A stretch of DNA of 64,000 nt from Mycobacterium simiae (GCF_010727605.1 NZ_AP022568.1:4774001-4838000), one strand, 5' to 3'; shown: positions 8,961-17,331, counted from the first letter of the stretch. Notes: generated by a model from the sequence alone, not told the origin. Program-made: numbers and translations.

Positions 8961-9926
8961 CTCCTCGGTGTGACGTGACCGGCAGCTTGCTCAGCCCAGT
9001 CATGCTCGGGTTGCCGAGATAGTGGTAGGAACCGTCGGTGACTTCGTAGTCGGGGATGCGGTCGAGGACCGCCTTGACCATCACCTGTGACATCAGCCGC
9101 GCCAGGTGCGAGCCGATGCATCGGTGGGGTCCAAGTCCGAAGGCCAAGTGGCGGTTGAGTGTTCGGTCCAGGACGACTTCGTCGGGATCGGTGAGGCTTT
9201 GCCCTCGAACTCGAATTGGATGAGGAAGCTGGTCAGGTCTTCGCTTTGATCGGCCCGCCGTTGTGCGGCGTGTTGGAGGACTTCCTCCATCATGGCCGGG
9301 ACTTTGGCGATGGCGTCGGCGTATTCGGGGCTGTCTTGCGGGACGGCCCTGACGTTGTGGAACATGCCGGCGTAGAGATGCCAGTTGTCGAGCGGTAGAC
9401 CCATCAGCCTCATGGTGAGGATGGCCGGGACCGGGCTGGCGTAGTCGAGGGCGAGATCCATTGTGCCCTGGTCGATGTGGCGGTCGAGGAACTCGTGTGC
9501 CTTGTCCTCCATGAAGGGTTTGAGTCTCTCGACGGCGCCGGGGGAGAAGAACGGGGCCAGCGCGTGTCGCAGGGCGAGGTGGTAGTCGCCGTCCACCTCG
9601 CCGATGCCCAGTGCCGGTTGACCTTCCGGGCGCGGGACGCCCATTTCGCCTTGTAGTCCACGCCGTCTGTTGAGTTGGGCTGGTACCGGTGGGAGAAGGT
9701 GGCGTCGTCGCGGGCTGCTTGGCTGACCGCGTCGTAGCTGCTGAGGTGCCAGAATCCGCCGTAGTTGGTGTTCCAGGCGACGGGCATTTTTGTCTGAGGG
9801 TGGCTCGTGGTTTTCGTTGAAGGCGTCACAGTGGTGGTCGAAGTCGACGATCGCGTCTTCGGCGACGTCAGGGCGGGGCGATTGCTTTGTCACTATCTTT
9901 GCATTATTAAGCTTCTGGACGGCCAA
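8893..9926 (-). pseudogene. Cytochrome P450 pseudogene with frameshifts and a large internal deletion
   Basis: Pieces of one P450 are spread over different frames on the minus strand. The N-terminus (DVAEDAIVDFDHHCDAFN) is followed in another frame by MPVAWNTNYGGFWHLSSYDAV, then back by LGIGEVDGDYHLALRHALAPFFSPGAVERLKPF. After QFEFEGKA the sequence jumps, in yet another frame, to LTDPDEVVLDRTLNRHLAFG and the haem loop FGLGPHRCIGSHLAR. The I-helix, the K-helix ExxR and the meander are absent, a loss of roughly 120 residues. The haem Cys is still present, but the protein cannot be made or fold. The tail overlaps the 3' end of the convergent hydrolase-cyclase gene by up to 68 bp. Confidence 0.85.
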
Positions 9927-9940
9927 CAGAAGTGGGAGCG

Positions 9941-10393
9941 ATGAGCGATTACCGAACGGTCTTCAACCACGTCGGCCTGTGCGTGCGAGATACCGCGCGG
10001 TCGCGGCGCTTCTACGAGGAGGTGCTCGGCTTCCAATTCTGGTGGGAGCTCGAGCCACCCGACGATCTCACCGCGCAAGTGGTCCAGCTTCCCGAACCAC
10101 TCGGGGTGAAGGCGACGTACTTGGTTCGGGACCGTTTCGTGCTGGAGCTGATCGACTACTCATTACGGTCGGTGCACGCCGGCGCACAGCGTGCCATGGA
10201 TGAGACAGGGCTGACCCACATTTCGCTGTCCGTGTCTGATCTCCGTGCCGTGTTGGCGCGCGTTGCGGACAACGGCGGCTCCGTCGTCGAGGCGGCGGTG
10301 TCCGACGCCATGGCCATGATCCGTGATCCAGACGGGCAGCTGATCGAGCTAGTGACGGATGAGTGGCTCGCGGCGTTACCGCCGAGGCCGTAG
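9941..10393 (+). CDS. VOC-family (glyoxalase/dioxygenase fold) protein
   Basis: 150 residues from the ATG at 9941. Two beta-alpha-beta-beta-beta modules are recognisable: FNHVGLCVRDTARSRRFYEEVLGFQF at the start, and LTHISLSVSDLRAVLARV with IRDPDGQLIELV at the end. Candidate metal ligands are His (NHVGL), His (THISL) and Glu (LIELV), the usual spacing for glyoxalase I or extradiol-type enzymes. Substrate unknown. It is divergent from the P450 pseudogene and may once have belonged with it. Confidence 0.8.
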   Translation: MSDYRTVFNHVGLCVRDTARSRRFYEEVLGFQFWWELEPPDDLTAQVVQLPEPLGVKATYLVRDRFVLELIDYSLRSVHAGAQRAMDETGLTHISLSVSDLRAVLARVADNGGSVVEAAVSDAMAMIRDPDGQLIELVTDEWLAALPPRP

Positions 10394-10575
10394 GTGCAGC
10401 TGATACTGACTGCCTTGAGTGACGTCGCGGCTGCGGGCGAAGGGCAACACGATTAAATCGCAGTTGAGCGAAAGCCGTTGTGGGGTCATAACGGTCGACG
10501 CCGTCGGCCATCGACAGCTCGGGCCGTTGGGAAAGCCAGCGCATGAGGCGAAATGTGGGAGTACCTATAGCGGCT

Positions 10576-11081
10576 CTACTGGGCGATAAAGAAGACCGGC
10601 TTGCCTCCAAAACCAGCAGACACAGTCCACAGCCCATGTGCGCCGGCGGGCACCGTCACGCACCTGTTCCCGTTCGCAACTCCACCTTTGTACAAGTCGC
10701 CGATATCGTTTAGCGGATTGGGGATAACTCCGCAGCTGTCGTCGTAGGTACGGTTGTCTAACCCTACGAATTTGACTGTGATCCCATAGCTAACGTTGCC
10801 GGTTTGGTTTCCGGTGTAGGTGGCCGTGAGCAGGTACCGCTTCTGTGCTGGCTGTGGGAGGTGCTGCCGTCACAGCAGACGGCCGTCGCGTTGGACGGGT
10901 TCTGATCCGGGCTTTCGACACGATTCCCGGAGCTATTTGTGTAGTAGCCAGGCGGGCATTGACTCAACGGGACCGGCGATCTCGGTAGCTCACCCAGCCG
11001 GTCTACGAGATAGGCGCCCCCGGTACCTGACAGACCGATGATCGCGGCGACCGCCGCTGCTCCTACGAACGCACGAAACAT
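10576..11081 (-). pseudogene. Out-of-frame fusion of a DUF3761-like secreted protein and a DUF4352-like tail
   Basis: From the ATG at 11081 the minus strand encodes a hydrophobic signal-like N-terminus (MFRAFVGAAAVAAIIGLSG). A DUF3761-like segment follows: CPPGYYTNSSGNRVESP, then ATAVCCDGSTSHSQHRSGTC. Right after GTCS the family similarity ends; that frame runs to 10764 as nonsense. A second frame starting at the same place continues with TATYTGNQTGNVSYGITVKF, then NGNRCVTVPAGAHGLWTVSA, and stops at 10576. This resembles the C-terminus of a small secreted DUF4352-like protein. The simplest reading is that a deletion joined two secreted-protein genes out of frame. The roughly 180 bp between this and the VOC gene shows nothing I recognise. 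Confidence 0.6.
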
Positions 11082-11205
11082 CTGAAGCCCTTGCTCGATT
11101 GAATGAGACGTGGCGCAGCGTAGACAGGCCACAGTCATATGAGCATCGATTTCGCGAAACTTGGTGTCGGAGCTCACCCACCAGAGATTTTCGAAGGAAG
11201 CAGCC

Positions 11206-11676
11206 TTGGACCCTATCGCTACCGCAGACGCGATCCCGGCGGAAGCGCGTGCGGGACAGGTGGATAAGGCCGGCATGCCTTATGTCGGGCACGTCCGCCG
11301 GGGGCGTCCTACGTGGATCCGGCCAACACCGACGCCGTCGTGGCGGCGTTGCTGCACGACGTCATCGAGGACACCGGCATCGACGCGGCGGAACTGAAGG
11401 ACCGCGGCATTCCGCAGCCGGCGATCGACGCGATCGAGCAGCTCACCCGCCGAGACGATCAGCCGTCCGCGACCTACTACCAACGCATCCACGCGCACCC
11501 CACGGCCCGGGAAGTCAAGCTCGCCGACCTGGCCGACAACACGGACCCGGACCGCCTCGCAATGCTCAGTGAGGTCGACCGCGCCCGCCCGACACCGAAA
11601 TATGGTGGCGCCCTACGCAGCCCTCGGCGCCGACTTCGATGATGGTGCTCGGCGCAGATCCCATGCAGCACACTGA
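11206..11676 (+). pseudogene. HD-domain (RelA/SpoT-hydrolase-like) protein, frameshifted twice
   Basis: A TTG at 11206 with GAAGGAAG upstream begins LDPIATADAIPAEARAGQVDK. At a run of five G (about 11298-11302) the frame changes, and similarity continues as ASYVDPANTDAVVAALLHDVIEDTGID, which holds the HD pair (LLHDVIED). Next come IPQPAIDAIEQLTRRDDQP and REVKLADLADNTDPDR. A second shift near 11610 is needed to reach the natural end (ALGADFDDGARRRSH). Such small HD proteins hydrolyse (p)ppGpp or related nucleotides. With two shifts it is very probably dead, unless the five-G run is a sequencing error or a slippage site. Confidence 0.7.
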
Positions 11677-11679
11677 AAT

Positions 11680-11910
11680 TCAGTCATCGACATAACGCGC
11701 GATCGTGTCTAAGAGCGCTTTGACGGTGCCGCCGGTTTGGGACTCCGCGGCGGCCAGATACACAGTCCACGACAGCAGCGGGCTGAGTGGTATGACCTGA
11801 CTTGGCTGAGATCTGGGGTTGGCGGTGGTTGCGGCGGATGGCCAACGTGCGCACCGTGAAGACTGGGGGTCGAGCATCTGTCGGCAGTTGATGACGGCCA
11901 CTCCCCGCAA
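11680..11910 (-). pseudogene. C-terminal fragment of a LysR-family regulator
   Basis: On the minus strand, immediately after the HD pseudogene, a stretch ends SWTVYLAAAESQTG, then VKALLDTIARYVDD and a stop. It closely matches the end of the intact LysR gene at 13970-14848 (TWTLYLASAESQTG, then VRALVETITRYVEG). Upstream the match fades into degraded sequence with frame changes (an N-P-R-S...VIPLSP segment resembling the FPDLRAVALSP stretch). The rest of the gene is missing, cut off close to the DUF222/HNH gene. The fragment implies an ancient duplication of this regulator, or of the whole HD-LysR pair. Confidence 0.55.
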
Positions 11911-11958
11911 CGGATTTGGGCGCCGAAACTTGTCGTACCTAGTTGCGATGATGGGGTT

Positions 11959-13206
11959 ATGTCTTTGACCGCGTCGTCTTCCCCCGACACGCTTAGCCCT
12001 GTCGGGCGCCTTGAGGTGTTGTTTGAGGAGTTGGCGGAGTTGACCGGTCAGCGGAATGCGATTGATGGGCGCATGGTGGAGATCGCCGCGGAGATCGAGC
12101 GCGACGAGCTGTGCGGTGTGACCGGGGCGCGGTCGGTGGCGGCGTTGATGGCCTGGAAGACGGGGTCGTCGTCGGCGAATGCCCACACGATCGCCGCGGT
12201 GGCGCACCGGCTGGCGGAGTTTCCGCGCTGCGTGGCGGGGATGCGGGAGGGCCGGTTGTCGCTGGATCAGGTCGGGGTGATCGCGGCGCGCGCGGGTGCG
12301 GGTTCCGATGAACACTATGCGGAGCTGGCCGCGGTCGCGACGGTTAATCAGTTGCGGACGGCGGTCAAGCTGGAACCGCGACCCGAACCCGAGTCCCGGC
12401 CGGGCCCGCAGGCCTCGATTACCCACACCTGCACCGAACAGTTCAGCTGTTGGCGGATCACCCTGCCGCATCTGGATGCGGCGACGTTCGAGGCGGCACT
12501 GGCGGCGCATCGTGATGCGCTGATCGGCGAGTGGAAACACGACCACGACAATGGCGCGCATTCCTGCGCTCAGGTGCCGCCGCTGCCGGGCACCGTCGAG
12601 GCGTTTATGCGCCTGGTCGAAACCGGGTGGGACGTTGAGGCGGCCCGCCGGCCCCATGGACAGCACACCACGGTAGTGGTCCACGTCAATGCCGCGCAGC
12701 GTGCGGCGGCGTTGCATCTGGGTCCACTGCTCTCTGAGGCCGAACGCCAATACCTCAGCTGTGATGCCACCGGTGAGGTGTGGCTGGAACGCGACGGGCA
12801 GGTCATCGGCGCCGGGCGCAGCACCCGGGTGATCAACCGGCGGCTGCGCCGCGCCCTGGAGCACCGCGACCGCACCTGCGTGGTGCCCGGCTGCGGCGCC
12901 ACCCGCGGGCTGCACGCCCACCACCTGCGCCACTGGGAAGACGGCGGGCCCACCGAGTTGGCCAACCTGGTCCTGGTCTGCCCGTATCACCACCGGGCAC
13001 ACCACCGCGGCCTGATCACCCTCACCGGACCCGCCGACAAGCTCACCATCACCGACAACTCCGGGCGAGCACTCCGCCCAGGATCCCTCGCGCGTCCACC
13101 CACCCAACCTCCACCCGCGGTCCCACCCTGTCCCGGGCCCACCGGCGAACGCGCCAACTGGTGGTGGTATGAACCCTTCCAACCCCAACCACCACCAACC
13201 AACTAG
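11959..13206 (+). CDS. 13E12-repeat-family protein: DUF222 plus HNH endonuclease domain
   Basis: 415 residues. The N-terminal two thirds are the DUF222 helical region of the mycobacterial 13E12 family (LFEELAELTGQRNAIDGRM, then GARSVAALMAWKTG). The C-terminal HNH nuclease module has CVVPGCGATRGLHAHHLRHW, an Asn in GGPTELANLVLVC, and YHHRAHHRGL. The last 40 residues are Pro-rich. The Cys pairs and His residues needed for zinc and metal binding are all present, and the frame is intact. These genes are multicopy and behave like passive mobile or recombination-prone elements in mycobacteria; how they move is not settled. It sits between two partial copies of an HD-tail/LysR-tail sequence. Confidence 0.85.
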   Translation: MSLTASSSPDTLSPVGRLEVLFEELAELTGQRNAIDGRMVEIAAEIERDELCGVTGARSVAALMAWKTGSSSANAHTIAAVAHRLAEFPRCVAGMREGRLSLDQVGVIAARAGAGSDEHYAELAAVATVNQLRTAVKLEPRPEPESRPGPQASITHTCTEQFSCWRITLPHLDAATFEAALAAHRDALIGEWKHDHDNGAHSCAQVPPLPGTVEAFMRLVETGWDVEAARRPHGQHTTVVVHVNAAQRAAALHLGPLLSEAERQYLSCDATGEVWLERDGQVIGAGRSTRVINRRLRRALEHRDRTCVVPGCGATRGLHAHHLRHWEDGGPTELANLVLVCPYHHRAHHRGLITLTGPADKLTITDNSGRALRPGSLARPPTQPPPAVPPCPGPTGERANWWWYEPFQPQPPPTN

Positions 13207-13388
13207 CCCGGTGAAGCATCATCGTATCGATGTCCAAATGCGTTGGGGCATAGAAGCATTCGTAAGCGATACGCGCGGCAACCGCATCGTGAAATTCAGC
13301 GCTGACAACCAGCCGCGCACCACCGGCCCGCCAGCCCGGCGACCTCGGCAACACGCCCACCGCCATCCGCGCCGACGTGCGCACTAAC

Positions 13389-13457
13389 GTGAGCCAACTC
13401 GGCGCCGAATTTGACGATGGAGCCCGACGCAGATCGCTGGCGGCACCGGCACAGTAA
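13389..13457 (+). pseudogene. Relic resembling the 3' end of the HD-domain gene
   Basis: A short open stretch reads QLGAEFDDGARRRSL and then stops. It resembles the final codons of the HD pseudogene (ALGADFDDGARRRSH) at nucleotide level too, with matching blocks around CGGCGCCGA and CGCAGATC. No other HD-domain motifs are visible upstream in 13207-13388, which otherwise holds nothing I recognise. I read it as the tail of a second, mostly erased HD gene copy on the far side of the DUF222/HNH gene. Confidence 0.4.
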
Positions 13458-13486
13458 CCATCCGATTGGCGGCGCAGTGGTCGCGA

Positions 13487-13922
13487 TCAAATCCCTGACT
13501 TCGACACCACGTCAGCGGGCCCGTCCAAGGCGGTGGCGATCTGCTGGGTGATCGCCGCCGCATCGCTCGGGATCGAGCGGCTGTCGTTTGAGTCGGTCGT
13601 GCAACGTCTCGCCCTGGAGCAGACGCATATCGATATAGAGGATGCCTTCGATCTCGCCCCAATCGTGGATCGGGATGACGTGTGGCTCCTGAAGCACGGC
13701 CGCGGCACGCGACTCGCGCAGAAACCGCGCGCGGAATGCCCCGTCTTGCGCGTACTGCTCCTTGAGGAGTTTCAATGTGACGATGCGACCCTTGTCAGCG
13801 TCGTAGGCCTCGTAGACGTCACCCATCCCGCCCGTGCCGAGCAGGCGCCTGATTTCGTATTTGCCGAACGTCCTGCCGACGAGCGACCCTACCGCACTCT
13901 TTCCCTTCACTATCCTGGTCAT
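13487..13922 (-). pseudogene. Truncated serine/threonine protein kinase (N-terminal lobe only)
   Basis: From the ATG at 13922 the minus strand encodes a Pkn-type N-lobe. It has FGKYEIRRLLGTGGMGDVYEAY (glycine loop GTGGMG), VTLKLLK (ATP-binding Lys), RFLRESRAAAVL (alphaC Glu) and PHVIPIHDWGEIEG. After PLDPER a frameshift is required to keep similarity (AAAITQQIATALD), and then the gene ends. The catalytic loop, DFG and the whole C-lobe are missing. It is a relic of a PknH/PknE-like kinase, unlike the full-length pseudokinase at 4617. Confidence 0.75.
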
Positions 13923-13969
13923 TATCAGTGACGGGATCGGGTCGTGCAGACGTTTGCCGAAGAGCGCGC

Positions 13970-14848
13970 TCAGCCCTCGACGTAGCGCGTGATCGTCTCG
14001 ACCAGCGCCCGCACGGCACCGGTCTGGGACTCCGCCGACGCCAAATACAGCGTCCACGTCATCGGCGGGCTCAACGCAACGGCGCGCAGATCGGGAAACC
14101 GCTTGGCGGCGTTGATCGGCAGCACCGTCGCCGCCAGACGATGCCGCATCAACTCGGCGGCAATCGCGTAGTCGGCGACCTCATACGCGCTGACCGGCCG
14201 CACCCCGGCCTCGGCGAATCCCGCGTCGAGGCGCTGCCGGATGCCCCACCCGCGCGGGAACTGGATGAAGTCCTGCCCGTCGAGGTCGGCCAACCGCACG
14301 TGGCGATGACGCGCCAACGGATGGCTCGCCTCGCAGACGAAGACCATGGGCTCGTGCATCAGCTCGCGCACTACGACCAGCCGCGACGGCGACGAGGGCA
14401 GCGACACCAGCGCCAGGTCCATCTTGCCGTCGGCGATGGCCTCCAAATGGCCGACCGATCCGGTCGGGCTTTGCCGCAGCTGCACGGTCACCAGCGGGTG
14501 CACGCGACGGAACTCCTCGAGCACGGCCGCCAGATTCAGCCCGCCCCACGACATCAGCGTGCCCAGCGTGACGGTGCCGGTCAGCTGATCGCGGTAATCG
14601 GCCACCGAGGCCCGCGCGCGCTGCGCGGTGTGGATGACGTCGCGCGCGTGCTGCAGAAAGACCTGGCCGGGCGGGGTCAGCACAATCTGGCGCTTGGACC
14701 GGTCGAACAGCGCGACGCCGAGCTCCTTTTCCAGCCGAGCCACCGACGCCGACAGCGCGGACTGCACGACGTGGATGCGCTGCGCGGCCCGCGAGAAATT
14801 CAGGTCCGCGGCCACCGCGACGAAGTACTCCAGCTGCCGCAACTCCAC
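13970..14848 (-). CDS. LysR-family transcriptional regulator
   Basis: 292 residues from a GTG at 14848. It has an N-terminal winged helix typical of the family (MELRQLEYFVAVAADLNFSR, AAQRIHVVQSALSASVARLE, KELGVALFDR) and a periplasmic-binding-protein-like effector domain (TLGTLMSWGGLNLAAVL onward). It diverges from the reductase/intradiol dioxygenase operon with an 83-bp spacer that carries a dyad. By the usual LysR arrangement it probably controls that operon in response to an aromatic intermediate, which is inference from position. Confidence 0.88.
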   Translation of the reverse strand: MELRQLEYFVAVAADLNFSRAAQRIHVVQSALSASVARLEKELGVALFDRSKRQIVLTPPGQVFLQHARDVIHTAQRARASVADYRDQLTGTVTLGTLMSWGGLNLAAVLEEFRRVHPLVTVQLRQSPTGSVGHLEAIADGKMDLALVSLPSSPSRLVVVRELMHEPMVFVCEASHPLARHRHVRLADLDGQDFIQFPRGWGIRQRLDAGFAEAGVRPVSAYEVADYAIAAELMRHRLAATVLPINAAKRFPDLRAVALSPPMTWTLYLASAESQTGAVRALVETITRYVEG

Positions 14849-14864
14849 CCGACGAATCTATCGC

Positions 14865-14879
14865 AAACGAAGATCGTTT
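14865..14879. promoter_or_regulatory. Candidate LysR operator dyad between divergent genes
   Basis: Perfect inverted repeat AAACGA-N3-TCGTTT, located 16 bp upstream of the LysR start and 52 bp upstream of the reductase start. Position and symmetry suit a LysR-type recognition site, although it is not the textbook T-N11-A form. No strong -10/-35 pair is evident. Confidence 0.45.
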
Positions 14880-14931
14880 CGATCGAACTTCAGCGTTGGA
14901 CTAGATGGGTACTCGGGTGTTTGCTTGAACC

Positions 14932-15906
14932 ATGCAAGCCCTACGATTCACCGAGTTCGGCGGCCCCGACGTGCTGCGCGTCGCCGAGCTGCCCGACCCG
15001 CAGCCAACCGCGGACGAAGCGGTCATCCGGGTCGAGGCGGCCTCGATCAACCCCTCCGACGTCAAAAATATTGCGGGCCAGATGGACTGGACGGTCCTGC
15101 CGCGCATCCCTGGACGAGACTTCGCCGGTGTGGTTATCGGCGGCCCACCCGAGTGGGCGGGCGCCGAGGTGTGGGGGACCGGCGGCGACGTGGGCTTCAC
15201 CCGTGACGGCTCGCACGCCGAACTCATGACGGTGCCGGTCGACGCGCTCGCCCGCAAACCGCAACGGCTCAGCTTCGACGACGCCGCCGCCGTCGGGGTC
15301 AACTTCGTCACCGCCTGGTACGGCGCGGTCGAAACCGCCCAGCTCACCGAGGGCGAGACCGTCGCCGTGTTCGGCATCTCCGGGGGAGTGGGCGGCGCCC
15401 TCGCGCAGATCGGCCGCGCGCTCGGCGCCCGAGTCATCGGGGTCGGCCGCCGCAAACCCGAGCCCGACACCCCTGCAGCCGAATCGATCGATGAGTACGT
15501 GGCCTTGGGCCCCGACACCCCAACTGAGATCCGACGACTCACCGGTGGCAACGGCGTCGAGGTCGTCTACGACGCGGTCGGTGGCGTCACCACCGCGGCG
15601 GCACTCGCCGCGCTCGCCCGTCGCGGCCGGCTGGTCGTCATCAGCGCCGTCGGCACCCGCACCGTCGGCGTCGACATCCAGGACCTGTATCGCAACGAAA
15701 CCCGCATCCTCGGCGTCGACAGCGCGAAACTCAGCGTGACCGACTCCGCGCACAGGCTGCGAAAGATGTTGCCCTACTTCGAGTCCGGCGAATTCAAACC
15801 ACTGCCGATCGCCGCCGGCTACCCGCTGAGCGCATCCCAAAAAGCCTACCGTGCGGTCGCAGCAAACATCGCCGGCCGCGTCGTGATCAACCCCGGAAAG
15901 GCGTAA
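14932..15906 (+). CDS. Zinc-independent MDR-family NADPH quinone/enoyl reductase
   Basis: 324 residues, usual for the family. A GroES-like N-domain (LRVAELPDPQPTADEAVIRV, INPSDVKNI, IPGRDFAGVV) precedes a Rossmann domain with VFGISGGVGGALAQIGRALGA as the nucleotide loop. The catalytic-zinc Cys/His and the structural four-Cys loop are absent, so it belongs with quinone oxidoreductase-like enzymes rather than alcohol dehydrogenases. It is the first gene of the operon controlled by the divergent LysR gene and ends 2 bp before the dioxygenase start. It could reduce an unsaturated ring-cleavage product, replacing a classical maleylacetate reductase (inference). Confidence 0.82.
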   Translation: MQALRFTEFGGPDVLRVAELPDPQPTADEAVIRVEAASINPSDVKNIAGQMDWTVLPRIPGRDFAGVVIGGPPEWAGAEVWGTGGDVGFTRDGSHAELMTVPVDALARKPQRLSFDDAAAVGVNFVTAWYGAVETAQLTEGETVAVFGISGGVGGALAQIGRALGARVIGVGRRKPEPDTPAAESIDEYVALGPDTPTEIRRLTGGNGVEVVYDAVGGVTTAAALAALARRGRLVVISAVGTRTVGVDIQDLYRNETRILGVDSAKLSVTDSAHRLRKMLPYFESGEFKPLPIAAGYPLSASQKAYRAVAANIAGRVVINPGKA

Positions 15907-15908
15907 CC

Positions 15909-16778
15909 ATGTCGTCCAACCTAACCGAGGACACCATCACCGAGGTGGTGCAGAAGACTTTCGACACCGCCACCGACCAACGCTTCCGCCAACTGTTGCA
16001 AAGCCTGGTGCAACACCTGCACGACTTTGCCCGCGAAGTGCGGCTGACCGGCGACGAGTGGTTCGCCGCAATGGATTTCATCGAGCGGCTCGGCAAGATC
16101 TCCAGCCCCACCCGCCAGGAGGTGGTGCTGCTCTCCGACATCCTCGGCCTGTCCATGCTGCTGGACGCCATGCACGAGAATCCCGGCGGCTCGGCCACCG
16201 ACTCCGCGCTGCTCGGCCCCTTCTACGTCGAGGGCCGCCCGACTGCCCCCAACGGCGCCGACATCTCCAACGGCGTCGCCGGCACACCGATGTTCGTCAC
16301 CGGCCGCGTGGTCAACGACCACGGCGACCCGATCGCGGGGGCGCACGTCGATACCTGGCACAGCGACGGCACCGGCTACTACGACGTCCAGCTGACCGAA
16401 CAGCTGCACGGCGAGTTCGCCATGCGCGCGCTGCTCACCACCGACCAGGACGGTCGCTTCTGGTACCGCTCGATCACCCCGCGTTACTACCCGGTGCCCA
16501 CCGACGGACCGTGCGGAGAAATCATGCGCGCCGCCAACCGCTCGGTGATGCGGCCCCAGCACGTGCACTTCTGGTTCCACGCCGACGGCTACCATCCGCT
16601 GATCACCCAGCTGTTCCTCAAGGACGACCCCTACATCGGGCGCGACGCCGTGTTCGCCGACCAGGCCTCGCTGCAGGCCGACTTCGTGCGCCACGAACCG
16701 GGCACCGCCCCGGACGGAACCACCGTCGACGAACCGTTCGTCACCTTGGACTGGACATTCACCCTCGCGGCCACATGA
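15909..16778 (+). CDS. Intradiol ring-cleavage dioxygenase (hydroxyquinol/catechol 1,2-dioxygenase type)
   Basis: 289 residues. The N-terminal helical dimerisation domain (RFRQLLQSLVQHLHDFAREV, EWFAAMDFIERLGKI, RQEVVLLSDILGLSML) is typical of the catechol/hydroxyquinol group. The catalytic beta-sandwich follows with LLGPFYVEG, HVDTWHSDG, and the Fe(III) ligands Tyr (GPFY and PRYYPVP) and His (RPQHVHFWFH). It adds O2 across an aromatic diol to give a cis,cis-muconate or maleylacetate. The PFYVEG and RPQHVHF words fit hydroxyquinol enzymes somewhat better than protocatechuate enzymes, but the substrate is not proven. Confidence 0.88.
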   Translation: MSSNLTEDTITEVVQKTFDTATDQRFRQLLQSLVQHLHDFAREVRLTGDEWFAAMDFIERLGKISSPTRQEVVLLSDILGLSMLLDAMHENPGGSATDSALLGPFYVEGRPTAPNGADISNGVAGTPMFVTGRVVNDHGDPIAGAHVDTWHSDGTGYYDVQLTEQLHGEFAMRALLTTDQDGRFWYRSITPRYYPVPTDGPCGEIMRAANRSVMRPQHVHFWFHADGYHPLITQLFLKDDPYIGRDAVFADQASLQADFVRHEPGTAPDGTTVDEPFVTLDWTFTLAAT

Positions 16779-16782
16779 CAGG

Positions 16783-17331
16783 ATGGCGACCATGACACGC
16801 GTTCGGCTGGCCGACCTGGAACAGCAGCCCGAATCCATCCGCGAGTGGGCCGCACGCCGCGGCAACCTCAACGTCTTTCGGCTACTCCTCAACGCGCCCA
16901 ACGTCTTTCCCGGCTGGACCCGCATGCTCGACGAGCTCTACGCCAGCCCGACCTTCGACACCCGGCTGCGGGAAGCCATCGTGCTGCGCGTCGCGCACCT
17001 GCAGGGCTCGGAATACGAGCTGGCCCAACATCTGCCGCTGGGGCGCGCCGTCGGGCTCACCGACCAGGAGCTCGATGCCTTGGCCACCGGCGAGTTTGCG
17101 GGCTTCGACCGGAAAGAACGCGCGGCCCTCGACGTCGTCGATGAGCTGTGCACCACCCGCCGGCTGCGGCCCCAGTCCGTCGCCGCCGCCCGGAAAATCT
17201 TCGGCGACGAGGCGCTGACCGAACTGCTGATGCTCGTCAGCTGCTACTACGGCCTGGCCCTGGTGCTCAACGCGGCGGATCTGGACATCGACGGCCCAGC
17301 CCGCTCGACGAACGAAGGACAACGCCGATGA
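16783..17331 (+). CDS. Carboxymuconolactone decarboxylase-like (AhpD-fold) protein 1
   Basis: 182 residues; the ATG at 16783 or 16792 are both possible. All-helical AhpD/CMD fold with RGNLNVFRLLLNAPNVFPGW, REAIVLRVAHLQGSEYELAQH, and a C-terminal ELLMLVSCYYGLALVLNA helix. The active-site word reads SEYELAQH, so the Cys found at the first position in many relatives (and in the next gene) is Ser here. It may act as a decarboxylase or isomerase on the ring-cleavage product, or may have lost redox function. It starts 4 bp after the dioxygenase stop and overlaps the next gene. Confidence 0.82.
   Translation: MATMTRVRLADLEQQPESIREWAARRGNLNVFRLLLNAPNVFPGWTRMLDELYASPTFDTRLREAIVLRVAHLQGSEYELAQHLPLGRAVGLTDQELDALATGEFAGFDRKERAALDVVDELCTTRRLRPQSVAAARKIFGDEALTELLMLVSCYYGLALVLNAADLDIDGPARSTNEGQRR

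Noticed and set aside
10394..10575. Minus-strand coding-like stretch (MRWLSQRPELSMADGVDRYD)
   Set aside because: Looks somewhat protein-like but I recognise no family and no gene boundaries; could be another relic.
11680..13188. A 502-residue minus-strand open frame over the DUF222/HNH gene
   Set aside because: It is antisense to an intact HNH gene with clear motifs and has Arg/Gly/Pro-rich shadow composition; only its last 40 codons resemble LysR and are reported as a relic.
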